Shown: positions 7,271 to 16,796 of the stretch, piece by piece | Layout of the letters: each line of letters starts with the position of its first letter | Numbering within the stretch: the stretch's first letter is position 1 | Source of the DNA: Fibrobacter sp. | Lineage (GTDB): Bacteria; Fibrobacterota; Chitinivibrionia; Chitinivibrionales; Chitinispirillaceae | Reading direction: 5' to 3' | Length of the DNA: 49,242 bases | Assembly: GCA_012523595.1 (NCBI GenBank) | Contig: JAAYIG010000158.1 | Coordinates: 1-49,242, forward strand | The notes under the pieces: model-generated | Seen by the model: only the letters and a program-made list of their open reading frames with translations | Told to the model about the DNA's origin: nothing | The model's database searches: none | Made by a program: the position numbers and the translations under genes

Positions 7271-8658
7271 GCGGACACGATAAGAACAGTACAACACTAA
7301 CGCTGGGCTTACTCATAGAGTGGTGCGGCGGGAAATCTCAAATCGGGGAGCGTCAGAGAAAGATGCCTGCCGGGATGGTATGTAATGATTCCCGCAAGAT
7401 CGGACCCGGCGATGTGTTTGTGGCTATAAAGACAGAGAATGATGACGGGCACAGGTATGTGGAGGCAGCGTTCAAGGCCGGTGCCTCTGCGGCCATAGTT
7501 GACAGAAAGGCAGAGCTTTCACTCAGCGCCGCGCAGAAAAAGAAGCTTATTCTTGTTTCCGATCCGGTCAAGGCGGTTCAGAAGGCCGCTTCACGTTACA
7601 GGAAAGAGATGGGGATACTTTTCATAGGTATCACAGGCTCGAGTGGTAAGACCACAACCCGCACCTTTATCTCATCGGTGCTTCGTCAGGGGATGAGTGT
7701 CGGGGAGACATTTGGAAACTGGAACAATCATATCGGCGTGCCGATGAGTATCCTGAAGTTTTGTGGAAACGAGTGGGCCGGGGTTATCGAGATGGGTGCC
7801 AACCATGTGGGAGAGATTCACGAGTTATCACTTATCACAAAACCGGATATCGCCGTTATTACAAACATCGGATACGGACATGTTGGGCTGTTTGGTTCGA
7901 TTGAGAACACATGTAAAGCGAAATTCGAGATAGCTGACGGATTGAGCCGTGGAGGTTTTCTGCTCTTAAACGGCGATGATCCCCGTCTGGTAAAGGGAGT
8001 ACGGGAGAGAGGGCTTGCGGCGGAGTTTTACGGATTGTCATCCCGCTGTTCAGTACGTCCTGAAAACCTGAAGGTGACTCCTGACGGGTTGAGTTTTGAT
8101 GTTGACGGGAGCCGCTACAGTCTTCAGATGCCCGGCCGTCACTTTGTATATGCCGCTCTTCCCGCGATTTTTCTGGGACGCCGCTGCGGGATACCGGAAA
8201 AAATGATAATAAGTGCGCTTGCGGATCAGAGACCGGTATCGATGCGGGGTGGGATAGAGAAGAAAAAAGGAGTGTCATTCATAGTTGACTGTTACAACGC
8301 CAATCCGTCATCGATGAGCAGCGGGCTGGCATACCTGGCTGATGTATCCAGACCGGGCAGCAGGGTTGCCATTGTCGGGGATATGCTCGAGCTCGGGAAA
8401 TACTCTGTTAAGCTTCACAGGGAGCTTGGCAGACAGATAGTGAAAGCTGGTGTGAAAAAGCTGATTGCAGTGGGACAGTTCAGCCGTGAGGTAGGCAGGG
8501 CGGCAGAGAAGGAAGGGTTACCGTCGGGGAAGATATTTACAGTTGAAAATGCCGGGTCAGCGGTGGATATTGCCAGAAGAGTTCTCTGTAAAGGGGACAC
8601 AGTTCTTCTGAAAGGATCCCGCGGAATTTATCTGGAAACCATTTTCGAGAAGTTTTAG
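7267..8658 (+). CDS. murF: UDP-MurNAc-tripeptide D-alanyl-D-alanine ligase MurF
   Basis: 463 residues, normal for MurF, which joins D-Ala-D-Ala to the tripeptide precursor. The P-loop GSSGKTTT lies at 124-131, NWNNHIG at 151-157, EMGANH at 175-180 and IGYGHVG at 201-207. The start is an uncommon TTG whose TTGA overlaps the murE stop; GGAGA at 7256-7260 sits six bases ahead, which supports it. Normally mraY follows murF, but here murD begins two bases after the murF stop. Confidence 0.95.
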   Translation: MSGHDKNSTTLTLGLLIEWCGGKSQIGERQRKMPAGMVCNDSRKIGPGDVFVAIKTENDDGHRYVEAAFKAGASAAIVDRKAELSLSAAQKKKLILVSDPVKAVQKAASRYRKEMGILFIGITGSSGKTTTRTFISSVLRQGMSVGETFGNWNNHIGVPMSILKFCGNEWAGVIEMGANHVGEIHELSLITKPDIAVITNIGYGHVGLFGSIENTCKAKFEIADGLSRGGFLLLNGDDPRLVKGVRERGLAAEFYGLSSRCSVRPENLKVTPDGLSFDVDGSRYSLQMPGRHFVYAALPAIFLGRRCGIPEKMIISALADQRPVSMRGGIEKKKGVSFIVDCYNANPSSMSSGLAYLADVSRPGSRVAIVGDMLELGKYSVKLHRELGRQIVKAGVKKLIAVGQFSREVGRAAEKEGLPSGKIFTVENAGSAVDIARRVLCKGDTVLLKGSRGIYLETIFEKF

Positions 8659-8660
8659 AT

Positions 8661-10046
8661 ATGAGATTTGATTTCAGAAACAGTTATCCTGAGAAGGTTT
8701 CTATAATAGGGGCAGCCAGAAGCGGTCTGGCTGCTGCGGCTTTTTTCTCTCAGAAGGGCACGAAGGTTTTTATCAGTGACACATGTGAAGAGAATAAACT
8801 GGAGTTGATTCTGACTGACCAGTTACACGATAAAGTCGAATACGAAGCGGGCGGACACACAGAGAGGATTCTTGACAGCCAGCTTATCGTGCTTTCGCCG
8901 GGAGTCCGTTCAGACCTGCCGATTCTTTTAAAGGCAAAAGAGATGGGAATTCCGGTCTGGTCTGAGATGGAACTGGGATTTCAGGCAAGTGCCGCGACAT
9001 TTCTTGCGGTGACCGGTTCTACAGGGAAAAGCACCACAGTGTCTCTTCTTGGTGCCGCACTTAAAGCTGCGGGACTGCCTTCGGTTGTGGCCGGCAATAT
9101 AGGGATTCCTGTGATAAGTGAAGTGCCACAGCTTCCGGAGAATGCTTTTGTCGCTGCTGAGGTGTCAAGTTTTCAGCTTGAGAATATCGAGGGATTCAGG
9201 CCGCTTGGTGCTGCAGTGCTCAATCTGATGAAGAATCATCTGGACCGGTACAGCAGCAAAGAGGATTATTACAATGCCAAGAAAGAGATCGCCAGAAATT
9301 TCACTAAGGAAAATTACCTTGTATTAAACGCCAATGATCCTCTTTTGAGGGAATGGGCAGCATCGATGCAGGAGAGGACAAATGTGGTCTATTTCGGAGG
9401 GGATGTTCCGGGATGTGACTGCTTCTATTATGAAAACGGTACGATCCGTTTCAGGCTCCGCGGTGAGAGCGGTGTAATTCCTGACGTTGATAAAATGCGC
9501 ATAAAGGGAAAGCACAATTATGAGAACGCCTGTGCTGCCGCTGCCCTGGCTGTTGCTGCAGGAGTTGACAAAGATGTCATAAGTCAGGGATTCTGCGATT
9601 TTGAGGGTTTGCCGCACAGGCTGGAGTATGTGGCGGAACTCGATGGAGTGAAGTTTTATAATGATTCCAAATCTACTACAGCAGAGTCGGTGGCTGTAGC
9701 GGTTTCAGCTTTTCCGGGCGGAGTTCATCTTATTGCCGGTGGCAGGGACAAGGGATGCGATTTCGCCGTTGTCAATGAATATATCAGAAAGCATGTAAGT
9801 GATATCTGTCTGATTGGTGAGGCGGCTGACAGGATGCAGGGTATCTGGGATGGGCTTGCTCCGATAAACAGAGCCGGGACACTGCATGAGGCGATACTGA
9901 AATCTATCAGATGTGCTGCAAGCGGTGATGTGGTTGTATTTTCGCCGGGTTGTTCGAGTTTTGACATGTTTATCAGTTATGAAGAGCGCGGGAATGTTTT
10001 CAAGCAACTGGTACGGGAACTGGTCAGTGAGAGGGCGATATCATGA
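8661..10046 (+). CDS. murD: UDP-MurNAc-L-alanine D-glutamate ligase MurD
   Basis: 461 residues. MurD adds D-glutamate to UDP-MurNAc-L-alanine. The N-terminal nucleotide-binding domain has SIIGAARSG, the ATP loop VTGSTGKSTT lies at 117-126, EVSSFQLE at 167-174, NHLDRY at 192-197 and the likely carbamylated lysine near 208. The C-terminal part has the expected YNDSKSTT. It starts two bases after murF and overlaps ftsW by four bases, so it is part of one transcript. Confidence 0.96.
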   Translation: MRFDFRNSYPEKVSIIGAARSGLAAAAFFSQKGTKVFISDTCEENKLELILTDQLHDKVEYEAGGHTERILDSQLIVLSPGVRSDLPILLKAKEMGIPVWSEMELGFQASAATFLAVTGSTGKSTTVSLLGAALKAAGLPSVVAGNIGIPVISEVPQLPENAFVAAEVSSFQLENIEGFRPLGAAVLNLMKNHLDRYSSKEDYYNAKKEIARNFTKENYLVLNANDPLLREWAASMQERTNVVYFGGDVPGCDCFYYENGTIRFRLRGESGVIPDVDKMRIKGKHNYENACAAAALAVAAGVDKDVISQGFCDFEGLPHRLEYVAELDGVKFYNDSKSTTAESVAVAVSAFPGGVHLIAGGRDKGCDFAVVNEYIRKHVSDICLIGEAADRMQGIWDGLAPINRAGTLHEAILKSIRCAASGDVVVFSPGCSSFDMFISYEERGNVFKQLVRELVSERAIS

Positions 10047-11209
10047 GCAACAGAATGGCAAAGATGGATATCGGTCTCTTTACGGCGCTTCTTATCATGC
10101 TGGGATTCGGGATAATCTTTGTTTACAGCTCATCATTTGCCCTGGCACAGTACCGTTTCGGTGGATCTGACTTCTTCCTCTCCCGTCAGACGATCAGGGC
10201 TGTTGTCGCGATAATCAGTTTCATGGTTTTCATAAATGTCGATTATCATCTGTGGGGACGTCTGAGCAACCTTATTTACGTGATCGCGGTCGGGATGCTT
10301 GTCTTTGTGCTTTTCCTTCCTGACAGCCATGCTGTAAACGGGGCAAAAAGATGGATCTCCCTGGGACCGGTGAGTTTTCAGGTTTCCGATGTTGCAAGGA
10401 TGGCTATTATACTGCTTCTGGCAAGGAGCTGTGAGAAGGCGGGTGCAGAGATCAGGGAGTGGTCAGTACTTCTGACGAACCTGCTGAAAATCGGCCTTGT
10501 GTGTATCTTGATTCTGCTTGAGCCTAATTTTTCCACCTGTATGATACTTGCACTTACAGGTCTGGCGATTCTCTTTCTTTCAGGCGCAAAGTTTTTACAT
10601 CTGGCCTCACTGTTTCTGGCTGTGGTTCCGGTGGCTGCTTTTCTGGTGCTTAAGACACCTTATAGGCGTGCGCGTCTTACCGGATTTCTTCAGATGTCGG
10701 ATAATACCTCAAGTCTTGGTTATCAGACTTACCAGTCGCTTATCGGACTTGGAAACGGCGGCATTTTCGGGGTTGGCATTGGTAAAGGTGAGCAGAAATT
10801 CTTCTACCTTCCTGAGCCTCATACCGACTTTGCCATTTCGATAATGGGTGAGGAGATAGGGTTTCTGGGGCTGATGATCATAATGGCTTTGTTTGCGTTC
10901 ATTGTGTACAGGGGTATGAGAATAGCGCTCCGTGCTCCGGACAGGATGGGCCAGTTGATGGCTTTCGGGTTCTCTTTTGTAATTGCGTCCTATGTGATTG
11001 TTCATGCCTGTGTGGGAACCGGATTGATTCCTACAACAGGGGTTCCTCTTCCGTTTTTAAGTTACGGGGGAATGAGTCTGATTTTCATGATGAGCAGCAT
11101 GGGTATTCTTTTAAATATTTCGAGTCAGTCGCGGTTTGACACAATGCAGCCAAGGTTCAGGCCTGTCTTGCCGGTGTCAAACAATACGGATGTAAAAAGG
11201 AAAGCATGA
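10043..11209 (+). CDS. ftsW: Septal peptidoglycan glycosyltransferase FtsW (SEDS family)
   Basis: 388 residues of largely hydrophobic sequence with about ten membrane helices. SEDS hallmarks are visible: FVYSSSFALA early, then EPHTDFAISIMGEEIGF in the large periplasmic loop and VPLPFLSYGG near the end. FtsW polymerises glycan strands at the septum with FtsI. It overlaps both neighbours by four bases (ATGA). murG usually sits after ftsW, but here murC follows directly. Confidence 0.96.
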   Translation: MSNRMAKMDIGLFTALLIMLGFGIIFVYSSSFALAQYRFGGSDFFLSRQTIRAVVAIISFMVFINVDYHLWGRLSNLIYVIAVGMLVFVLFLPDSHAVNGAKRWISLGPVSFQVSDVARMAIILLLARSCEKAGAEIREWSVLLTNLLKIGLVCILILLEPNFSTCMILALTGLAILFLSGAKFLHLASLFLAVVPVAAFLVLKTPYRRARLTGFLQMSDNTSSLGYQTYQSLIGLGNGGIFGVGIGKGEQKFFYLPEPHTDFAISIMGEEIGFLGLMIIMALFAFIVYRGMRIALRAPDRMGQLMAFGFSFVIASYVIVHACVGTGLIPTTGVPLPFLSYGGMSLIFMMSSMGILLNISSQSRFDTMQPRFRPVLPVSNNTDVKRKA

Positions 11210-12576
11210 AGGATTTTTCCAGAAAAATTCATCTGGTCGGAATCGGAGGGGCAGGGATGTGTCCACTTGCCGAGGTATTGCTTTCCCGCGGACATCAATT
11301 GACTGGAAGCGACAGGCAGAAATCCTCCGCGACAGAGCGCCTTCAGTCCCTGGGGATCGCGGTGCAGTACGATCATTCACCAAAGTATCTGAAAGAAGCC
11401 GAACTGCTGGTTTATTCAAGCGCGATAAGAGAAGACAATCCTGAGAGAGTGTATGCCGCGGAACATGGTATACCATCCATGCGCCGTGCAGAGGTCCTTG
11501 GACAACTGATGAGAGCCCATTACACGATTTGTATTGCGGGTACGCATGGAAAGACAACAACGACCTCTCTGACTGGTGCGGTGTTTCAGGATGCAGGGAT
11601 TGATCCTGTGGTGTTAGTGGGTGGTGTTATCCGTGGCGCGGAATCACACGCGGTAACTGGTACCGGAAATATCATGGTGGCTGAAGCGGATGAATATGAC
11701 AGATCATTTCTGGCCATGTATCCCTCTGTTGCTGTGATCACAAACATCGATGCGGATCATCTGGACTGTTATGGAAGTCTGGAAAATATCAAGGATGCTT
11801 TTGTGAGTTTTGCAGCAAGGGTGCCGTTTTTCGGAGCCGTTGTGGCTTGTAAAGATGATCCGGGAGTAAGGGATATTCTTCCGAGAATAAGCGGTAATGT
11901 TATCACATACGGGATAGAGAGTGAAAGTGATTACACTGCAGAAAATATCACTTTTACATCCGGAAAGCCCTCATTTACTGTGTATAAAAGAGGCACTGAA
12001 CTGGGTGAGATCAAACTTAATATTCCGGGCATGCACAATGTGCTCAATTCGCTGGCTGTTATCGCGGTGGCTGACCGTACCGGAATCTCTTTTGAAGTAA
12101 TACAGAAGAGTCTTGCAAAGTGTCAGGGTGCCCGGAGGAGGTTTGAAATAGCCGGTGAGGTAAACGGGATAACCGTTATCGATGATTACGCGCATCATCC
12201 CGGAGAGATCAGGGCAACGATAGACGCGGCGAGAAGATGCGGATACAAGAGAATAGTGGCGGTTTTCCAGCCTCATCTTTACTCCCGGACAAGAGAGCTT
12301 ATGGATGGTTTTGTGGAGAGTCTCTCTGAGGCGGACAGTGTTTACGTTACAGGAATTTACAAGGCAAGAGAGGAAGCGGTTCCCGGAGTTTCGTCAGGGC
12401 TTATAGTCGAGAAACTGAAGAGCGGAAATCACAGATCTGCTGTATATGTACAGGAATCCGGAGATCTTGTCGGGATTTTACAGAAAGATCTCAGAGCTGG
12501 AGACGCTGTGATATTGATGGGTGCTGGTGATATCTGGCAGAGCGCTGTGAAACTGGTAGAGGCGTTAAATGGCTAA
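11206..12576 (+). CDS. murC: UDP-MurNAc L-alanine ligase MurC
   Basis: 456 residues, the usual MurC size. It adds the first amino acid, L-alanine, to UDP-MurNAc. Visible motifs are HLVGIGGAGM at 9-18, the P-loop GTHGKTTT at 112-119, EADEYDRSF and NIDADHLD in the central domain and DDYAHHP in the C-terminal part. The start overlaps ftsW (ATGA) and the end overlaps ftsQ by eight bases. Neither murB nor ddl, its common neighbours, lies between murC and ftsQ. Confidence 0.97.
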   Translation: MKDFSRKIHLVGIGGAGMCPLAEVLLSRGHQLTGSDRQKSSATERLQSLGIAVQYDHSPKYLKEAELLVYSSAIREDNPERVYAAEHGIPSMRRAEVLGQLMRAHYTICIAGTHGKTTTTSLTGAVFQDAGIDPVVLVGGVIRGAESHAVTGTGNIMVAEADEYDRSFLAMYPSVAVITNIDADHLDCYGSLENIKDAFVSFAARVPFFGAVVACKDDPGVRDILPRISGNVITYGIESESDYTAENITFTSGKPSFTVYKRGTELGEIKLNIPGMHNVLNSLAVIAVADRTGISFEVIQKSLAKCQGARRRFEIAGEVNGITVIDDYAHHPGEIRATIDAARRCGYKRIVAVFQPHLYSRTRELMDGFVESLSEADSVYVTGIYKAREEAVPGVSSGLIVEKLKSGNHRSAVYVQESGDLVGILQKDLRAGDAVILMGAGDIWQSAVKLVEALNG

Positions 12577-13432
12577 GAGAGTAGGAGCGAACAACCGTAA
12601 AAGGGCTGTTACCAGGAGAGCGGAGATTCGCAAAGGGCTGCGGAAGTCAATCGTGCGTATCGGCTCGGCTCTCTTTATCTGTACTGCGGTGGGAGGGCTG
12701 CTGTATGCAGGGACGATCGGGTTTTCAGAGCTCAGGAACCGGATTGAGAAGTCGGATCTGTTAAATGTAAAGGAAATATCGGTAAAGGGGAGTCTCAGGA
12801 CAGAGGAACAGAAGATAATCGCCCGTTGCGGATTGAGGCCTGGGATGAAGCTTTATTCCATAAAGAAAGATGTGGTGAAATCGGCAGTCAGTGCTGATCC
12901 GTGGGTTAAAAGTGTGAAGCTGAAAAGAAAGCTTAACGGCAGGGTGATAATAGCGATTGCAGAGCGTGAACCAGTTGCGCTGGTAAATTTCGGCACGATT
13001 ATGCAGGTTGATGATGAGGGTGTGCTTCTGCCTCTGCCCAATGGATCTGTGTCTTTGCTTCCTCTTGTTTCCGGACTGCGGGACACGGTGGATGAGGCCG
13101 GCAGGAGAGTTATTGACAAGAAGGGAACAGAAAGGCTCAATGATTTTCTCAGGGAAGCGGGGGAGGTTGATGGCGGGCTTTTTTCCAGGTTTTCTCAGCT
13201 TGACCTGTCGCATGACTGCATGGTGCGTCTGGTGCTCAAGGGGGTTCCATCGGTGATCGATATTGGGACAGAAGATGTAGTTGAACGCTTAAATCAACTG
13301 CTTGAGATCGAGAAAATCCTCAGCTCGGAAAAGTTTCTTCCTGCCAGAATAAATCTGTGTTATCAGAATCTTGCTTATGTGACGCAGAGAAGTGAGGTGG
13401 AAGAGGAGATTGTGCGGTCAGTGGCTGATTAG
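12569..13432 (+). CDS. ftsQ: Cell division protein FtsQ
   Basis: 287 residues. A basic cytoplasmic head is followed by a membrane helix (about 30-52), then a POTRA domain with LNVKEISVKGSLRTEE and DPWVKSVKLKRKL, then a beta domain. This is the FtsQ/DivIB layout. It is a periplasmic scaffold that recruits FtsB and FtsL to the septum. Sequence conservation is low, but the topology and its place between murC and ftsA are standard. It overlaps murC by eight bases. Confidence 0.92.
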   Translation: MAKRVGANNRKRAVTRRAEIRKGLRKSIVRIGSALFICTAVGGLLYAGTIGFSELRNRIEKSDLLNVKEISVKGSLRTEEQKIIARCGLRPGMKLYSIKKDVVKSAVSADPWVKSVKLKRKLNGRVIIAIAEREPVALVNFGTIMQVDDEGVLLPLPNGSVSLLPLVSGLRDTVDEAGRRVIDKKGTERLNDFLREAGEVDGGLFSRFSQLDLSHDCMVRLVLKGVPSVIDIGTEDVVERLNQLLEIEKILSSEKFLPARINLCYQNLAYVTQRSEVEEEIVRSVAD

Positions 13433-13491
13433 GTGTAAAGAGGGACAGGAAAAGAAAAAGAGTGTTTGAAATATCGTTGATGGAGGTTTAA

Positions 13492-14727
13492 ATGGAAGAG
13501 AATGTAATTGTCGGGCTGGATATAGGTACTACAAAAATCGCCTGTATAATCTCTGAAGTCGATTCAAACGGAGAGTTGAAGATTATCGGAGTAGGAGTAC
13601 ATCCCTCCGATGGTCTGCGGAAGGGTGTTGTTGTCAATATCGACAAGACTGTCCGTTCGATACAGAAGGCGGTTGAAGAAGCGGAGTTGATGGCCGGTGT
13701 TGATGTGGACTCTGTGTGGGTGGGTATAGCGGGAGATCATATCAGGGCTATAAACAGCAGAGGTGTTGTGGCGATTTCCCGTGATGACAACGAGATAACG
13801 GAGCTCGATGTACTGAGGGCGAAGGACGCCGCAAAGGCTGTTTCCATTCCCATGGACAGGGAGATTCTGCATGTTATTCCTCAGGAGTATGTTGTTGACG
13901 AGCAGAAGGGGATAAAGGATCCCATAGGGATGTGCGGTGTGAGACTTGAGACCCAGGTGCATATCATCACCGGAGCCGTGACATCTGCACAGAATATCTA
14001 CAAGAGTGTTGACAAAGCAGGTCTGAAGGTGATCGACCTTGTGCTGGAGCCGCTTGCGTCCTGTTATTCGGTGCTGGAGAAAGATGAGAAGGAGCTTGGG
14101 GTAGCGCTGGTTGACATGGGTGGGGGCACTACGGATATAGCCATATATTTCGACGAGAGTATCCGTCATACCGCAGTGGTAGGTCTGGGCGGGAAAAACG
14201 TGACAAGTGATATAGCGATCGGTATCCGCACCCCTATCGAGAGGGCAGAGGAGATAAAGAAACAGTATGGATGTGCTTATTCATCGCTGGTAAAAGGAAA
14301 CGAGTATATAAGTGTTCCGGGTGTTGGCGGAAGGGAGCAGCGAGAAGTTTCCAAGGCAGTGCTTGCTTCGATAATAGAGCCGCGTCTGGAGGAGATTCTC
14401 TCCCTTACTTTCCGTGAGATAAAGCGTACCGAGTATGCGGATATGCTTGGAGCGGGCATAGTACTTACCGGGGGAGCATCGATGATGGAGGGGATACAGG
14501 AGCTGGCTGAGAAGGTGTTTATGATGCCGGTAAAGCTGGGTGTTCCATCAGGATTCGGCGGGCTTACAGAAGCTGCCAAGTCTCCGATTCATGCCACGGG
14601 TGTGGGGCTTTGTATGTACGGTCTTGAGCAGATGAAGAACAGGAAGGGTAAGAAGAGTCTTGGAGGCGAGGATAATTTCAAGAAGATTTTTGACAAGATG
14701 AAATCATGGGTAAAGGAATTTTTCTGA
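13492..14727 (+). CDS. ftsA: Cell division protein FtsA
   Basis: 411 residues of the actin/Hsp70 ATPase fold. GLDIGTTKIACII at the start is the phosphate-1 loop, LVDMGGGTTDIAIY is phosphate-2 and GIVLTGGASMMEG the adenosine loop. The tail (FKKIFDKMKSWVKEFF) is an amphipathic helix that would bind the membrane. FtsA tethers FtsZ to the inner membrane. A strong GGAGG lies ahead of the ATG. The 59-bp gap after ftsQ breaks the run of overlaps, so a second promoter there is possible but not visible. Confidence 0.97.
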   Translation: MEENVIVGLDIGTTKIACIISEVDSNGELKIIGVGVHPSDGLRKGVVVNIDKTVRSIQKAVEEAELMAGVDVDSVWVGIAGDHIRAINSRGVVAISRDDNEITELDVLRAKDAAKAVSIPMDREILHVIPQEYVVDEQKGIKDPIGMCGVRLETQVHIITGAVTSAQNIYKSVDKAGLKVIDLVLEPLASCYSVLEKDEKELGVALVDMGGGTTDIAIYFDESIRHTAVVGLGGKNVTSDIAIGIRTPIERAEEIKKQYGCAYSSLVKGNEYISVPGVGGREQREVSKAVLASIIEPRLEEILSLTFREIKRTEYADMLGAGIVLTGGASMMEGIQELAEKVFMMPVKLGVPSGFGGLTEAAKSPIHATGVGLCMYGLEQMKNRKGKKSLGGEDNFKKIFDKMKSWVKEFF

Positions 14728-14774
14728 GAACATAATATGCACCAATTATTAACAATAAACCTCAGGAGGGGCTT

Positions 14775-16115
14775 ATGGTTTTCACGTTAGACGAGACGTT
14801 TGATACCGTAGCGAAGATGAAAGTTATCGGCGTGGGGGGAGGCGGAGGAAATGCAGTAAACCGCATGATTTCCGCGGGTCTCACCGGTGTTGAGTTTATC
14901 GCTGTCAATACTGACGCGATGGCACTTGACAACAACAAGGCAGCTCACCGGATTCAGATCGGAGAGAAGGTGACAAAGGGTCTTGGAGCAGGCGCCAATC
15001 CGGAAGTGGGCCGTCTTGCAATGGAAGAGGACAGAGACAAGATCGCTTCTGTTCTTGACGGAGCGGATATGGTTTTTATCACCGGTGGAATGGGCGGCGG
15101 TACCGGAACCGGAGGAGCGCCTGTTGTGGCGGAGATCGCTCAGGAGATGGGAATTCTTACGGTCGCCGTCGTTACACGTCCTTTCCTTTTTGAAGGCAAG
15201 GTGCGTGACCGGAATGCACGGAAGGGGATCGATGATCTGCGGAATGCGGTTGACACAATCATAGTGATACCGAACCAGAAACTGCTCTCTATTGTTGATA
15301 GAAGCACTTCCCTGATCGATGCTTTCAAGACAGCCGACGATGTTCTCTATCAGGCGACCAAGGGTATTTCTGACCTGATTTCTGTTCATGGTCTGGTCAA
15401 TCTCGATTTCGCCGATGTGAAGACGATCATGAAGGGTATGGGCGACGCTCTCATGGGAACAGGGTATGCAGAAGGAGAAAACAGGGCGGTTATGGCTGCG
15501 GACAGTGCTATTCACAGCCCGCTTCTGGACGATATCTCGATTACCGGCGCACGTGGAATACTGATCAATATTACAGGTGGAGAGGATATGACACTCTACG
15601 ATGTAAGCGATGCTACTCAGACGGTCTACGATGCAGTTGGTGAGGATTCCGAAACGAATATTATCTTCGGTGCGGTTACAGATGCGAGCATGAACGGTAA
15701 GATCAGAGTTACTGTTATTGCTACCGGTTTCAATGAAGAAACTTTGGAGAAGAGGGATGCTGCTCCCAGGATGGCTTTAAAGCTTCCGGGTCAGAAAAGG
15801 GATGCGGAAAAAAGTGTAGAGCAGATGTCAATTTCTCTTTCCATGCCTGCCAAAGCAGAGGTTCAGGAGAAGGCCGAGGCGCCGGCTGCAGCAGTTGAGC
15901 AGCCAAAGAGTGCAAATGAGCAGAACACGGAAGTATCTGTTACTGAAGATGCTGCATCGCATCAGCCTTCCAACGGCAATTCGATCGAATTTCCTCCGTT
16001 TCTCAAGAAGGAAGCTATCCGTAAAGAGCGGGTTTATGTTTCCAAGGGGAGTGTAATAACCCAGTATGAGGACGATATGGATGTTCCGACATTTTTGCGC
16101 AAGCAGATGCAGTGA
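14775..16115 (+). CDS. ftsZ: Cell division GTPase FtsZ
   Basis: 446 residues. The tubulin signature [10 protein letters not shown] lies at 104-113, the N-terminal loop [10 protein letters not shown] at 21-30 and the catalytic T7-loop block [11 protein letters not shown] around 209-219. After the GTPase core comes a long alanine- and glutamate-rich linker (about 330-430) and the conserved C-terminal peptide [14 protein letters not shown], which binds FtsA. FtsZ forms the division ring. AGGAGGGG lies just ahead of the start. It is the last gene of the operon. Confidence 0.98.
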   Translation: MVFTLDETFDTVAKMKVIGVGGGGGNAVNRMISAGLTGVEFIAVNTDAMALDNNKAAHRIQIGEKVTKGLGAGANPEVGRLAMEEDRDKIASVLDGADMVFITGGMGGGTGTGGAPVVAEIAQEMGILTVAVVTRPFLFEGKVRDRNARKGIDDLRNAVDTIIVIPNQKLLSIVDRSTSLIDAFKTADDVLYQATKGISDLISVHGLVNLDFADVKTIMKGMGDALMGTGYAEGENRAVMAADSAIHSPLLDDISITGARGILINITGGEDMTLYDVSDATQTVYDAVGEDSETNIIFGAVTDASMNGKIRVTVIATGFNEETLEKRDAAPRMALKLPGQKRDAEKSVEQMSISLSMPAKAEVQEKAEAPAAAVEQPKSANEQNTEVSVTEDAASHQPSNGNSIEFPPFLKKEAIRKERVYVSKGSVITQYEDDMDVPTFLRKQMQ

Positions 16116-16123
16116 TTTATTCC

Positions 16124-16161
16124 TGATTTCCGCAGGACACGCTCTTATCCTGCGGAAATCA
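16124..16161 (+). terminator. 14-bp hairpin after ftsZ (candidate terminator)
   Basis: TGATTTCCGCAGGA at 16124-16137 pairs perfectly with 16148-16161 around a 10-base loop. It begins nine bases after the ftsZ stop, where an operon-end signal is expected. No T-run follows on this strand, so it may need a factor, stabilise the mRNA, or act as a bidirectional barrier. Confidence 0.6.
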
Positions 16162-16255
16162 AAACCCAAAAGCCTGTTCATCACTGTATCTGCAAGGGTG
16201 AGCAGGCGGTCAGATCAATGAGTCTGGGATATAACTAATCGTTAAAGGAAGAGTT

Positions 16256-16447
16256 ATGGATGAATTGAAACTCCGTCTGATAAACAGGGCATCAAAGCGG
16301 CACAGAAAGATTTTTCCCTGTTCCCACAAGGAGCATCTGACGGATTGCTTTACAATGCAGGATAACCTTCTGTTTTTCTGGTATAATACTGAAGACCAGA
16401 GCACACATGTTTTAATAGACGAGGTTGACCCGGCACTGGTCTGCTAG
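16256..16447 (+). CDS. Small hypothetical protein, 63 residues
   Basis: A strong ribosome site (AAAGGAAG) precedes the ATG by four or five bases. The protein is basic in its first third (KLRLINRASKRHRKIFP) and then has CSHKEHLTDCFTMQ and LLFFWYNTEDQSTHV. The Cys/His pattern and the FFWYNTED core suggest a small conserved protein rather than a shadow; I have a vague memory of similar unnamed proteins. It is placed between ftsZ and a convergent HIT gene, with a one-base gap. I do not know its function. Confidence 0.65.
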   Translation: MDELKLRLINRASKRHRKIFPCSHKEHLTDCFTMQDNLLFFWYNTEDQSTHVLIDEVDPALVC

Positions 16448-16448
16448 C

Positions 16449-16796
16449 TTATCCAGGTGGCCACCCCATGGCTCTGCCGCTTAGAATGTGAACATGGATG
16501 TGGTCCACGCTTTGACCCGCTTTCTCTCCGGAATTGATTACCAGTCTGTAGTTCTTTTCCACCAATCCCTCTTTTTTCACAAATTCGGAAATGGAGCTGA
16601 AGAGTTTTTCCAGAATATCTGTTTTTCCCTCGGGTATGTCGTGTATGCCGGGGTAGTGTTCTTTGGGGATGCCCAGGTAATGGTGGGGTGCCTGGGGGCT
16701 TATATCTTTTATTATCACCATGGAATCGTTCTCAAAGACTTTCTGAGCAGGGATCTCATTTCGGATTATCTTGCAGAAGAGGCAGTTTTTCTCCAT
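16449..16796 (-). CDS. HIT family protein (HinT-like purine nucleotide phosphoramidase)
   Basis: 115 residues, the usual size of a bacterial HIT protein. CLFCKIIRNEIPA at the start, IPKEHYPGIHDI in the middle and the histidine triad HIHVHIL at 99-105 near the end identify the family. Such proteins hydrolyse adenosine phosphoramidates or related nucleotides; the cellular role is often unclear. AAAGGAG lies eight or nine bases ahead of the start on this strand. It runs against the small upstream gene and may be transcribed alone. Confidence 0.95.
   Translation of the reverse strand: MEKNCLFCKIIRNEIPAQKVFENDSMVIIKDISPQAPHHYLGIPKEHYPGIHDIPEGKTDILEKLFSSISEFVKKEGLVEKNYRLVINSGEKAGQSVDHIHVHILSGRAMGWPPG

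Noticed and set aside
6455-7297. A 280-residue minus-strand ORF opposite murE
   Set aside because: It lies wholly opposite a certain murE and murF start, with no ribosome site, so it is a shadow of that coding strand.
13564-14169. A 201-residue minus-strand ORF opposite ftsA
   Set aside because: It is antisense to ftsA and has a histidine/arginine-rich composition typical of shadow frames.
14787-15515. A 242-residue minus-strand ORF opposite ftsZ
   Set aside because: Antisense shadow of ftsZ; no ribosome site or domain.
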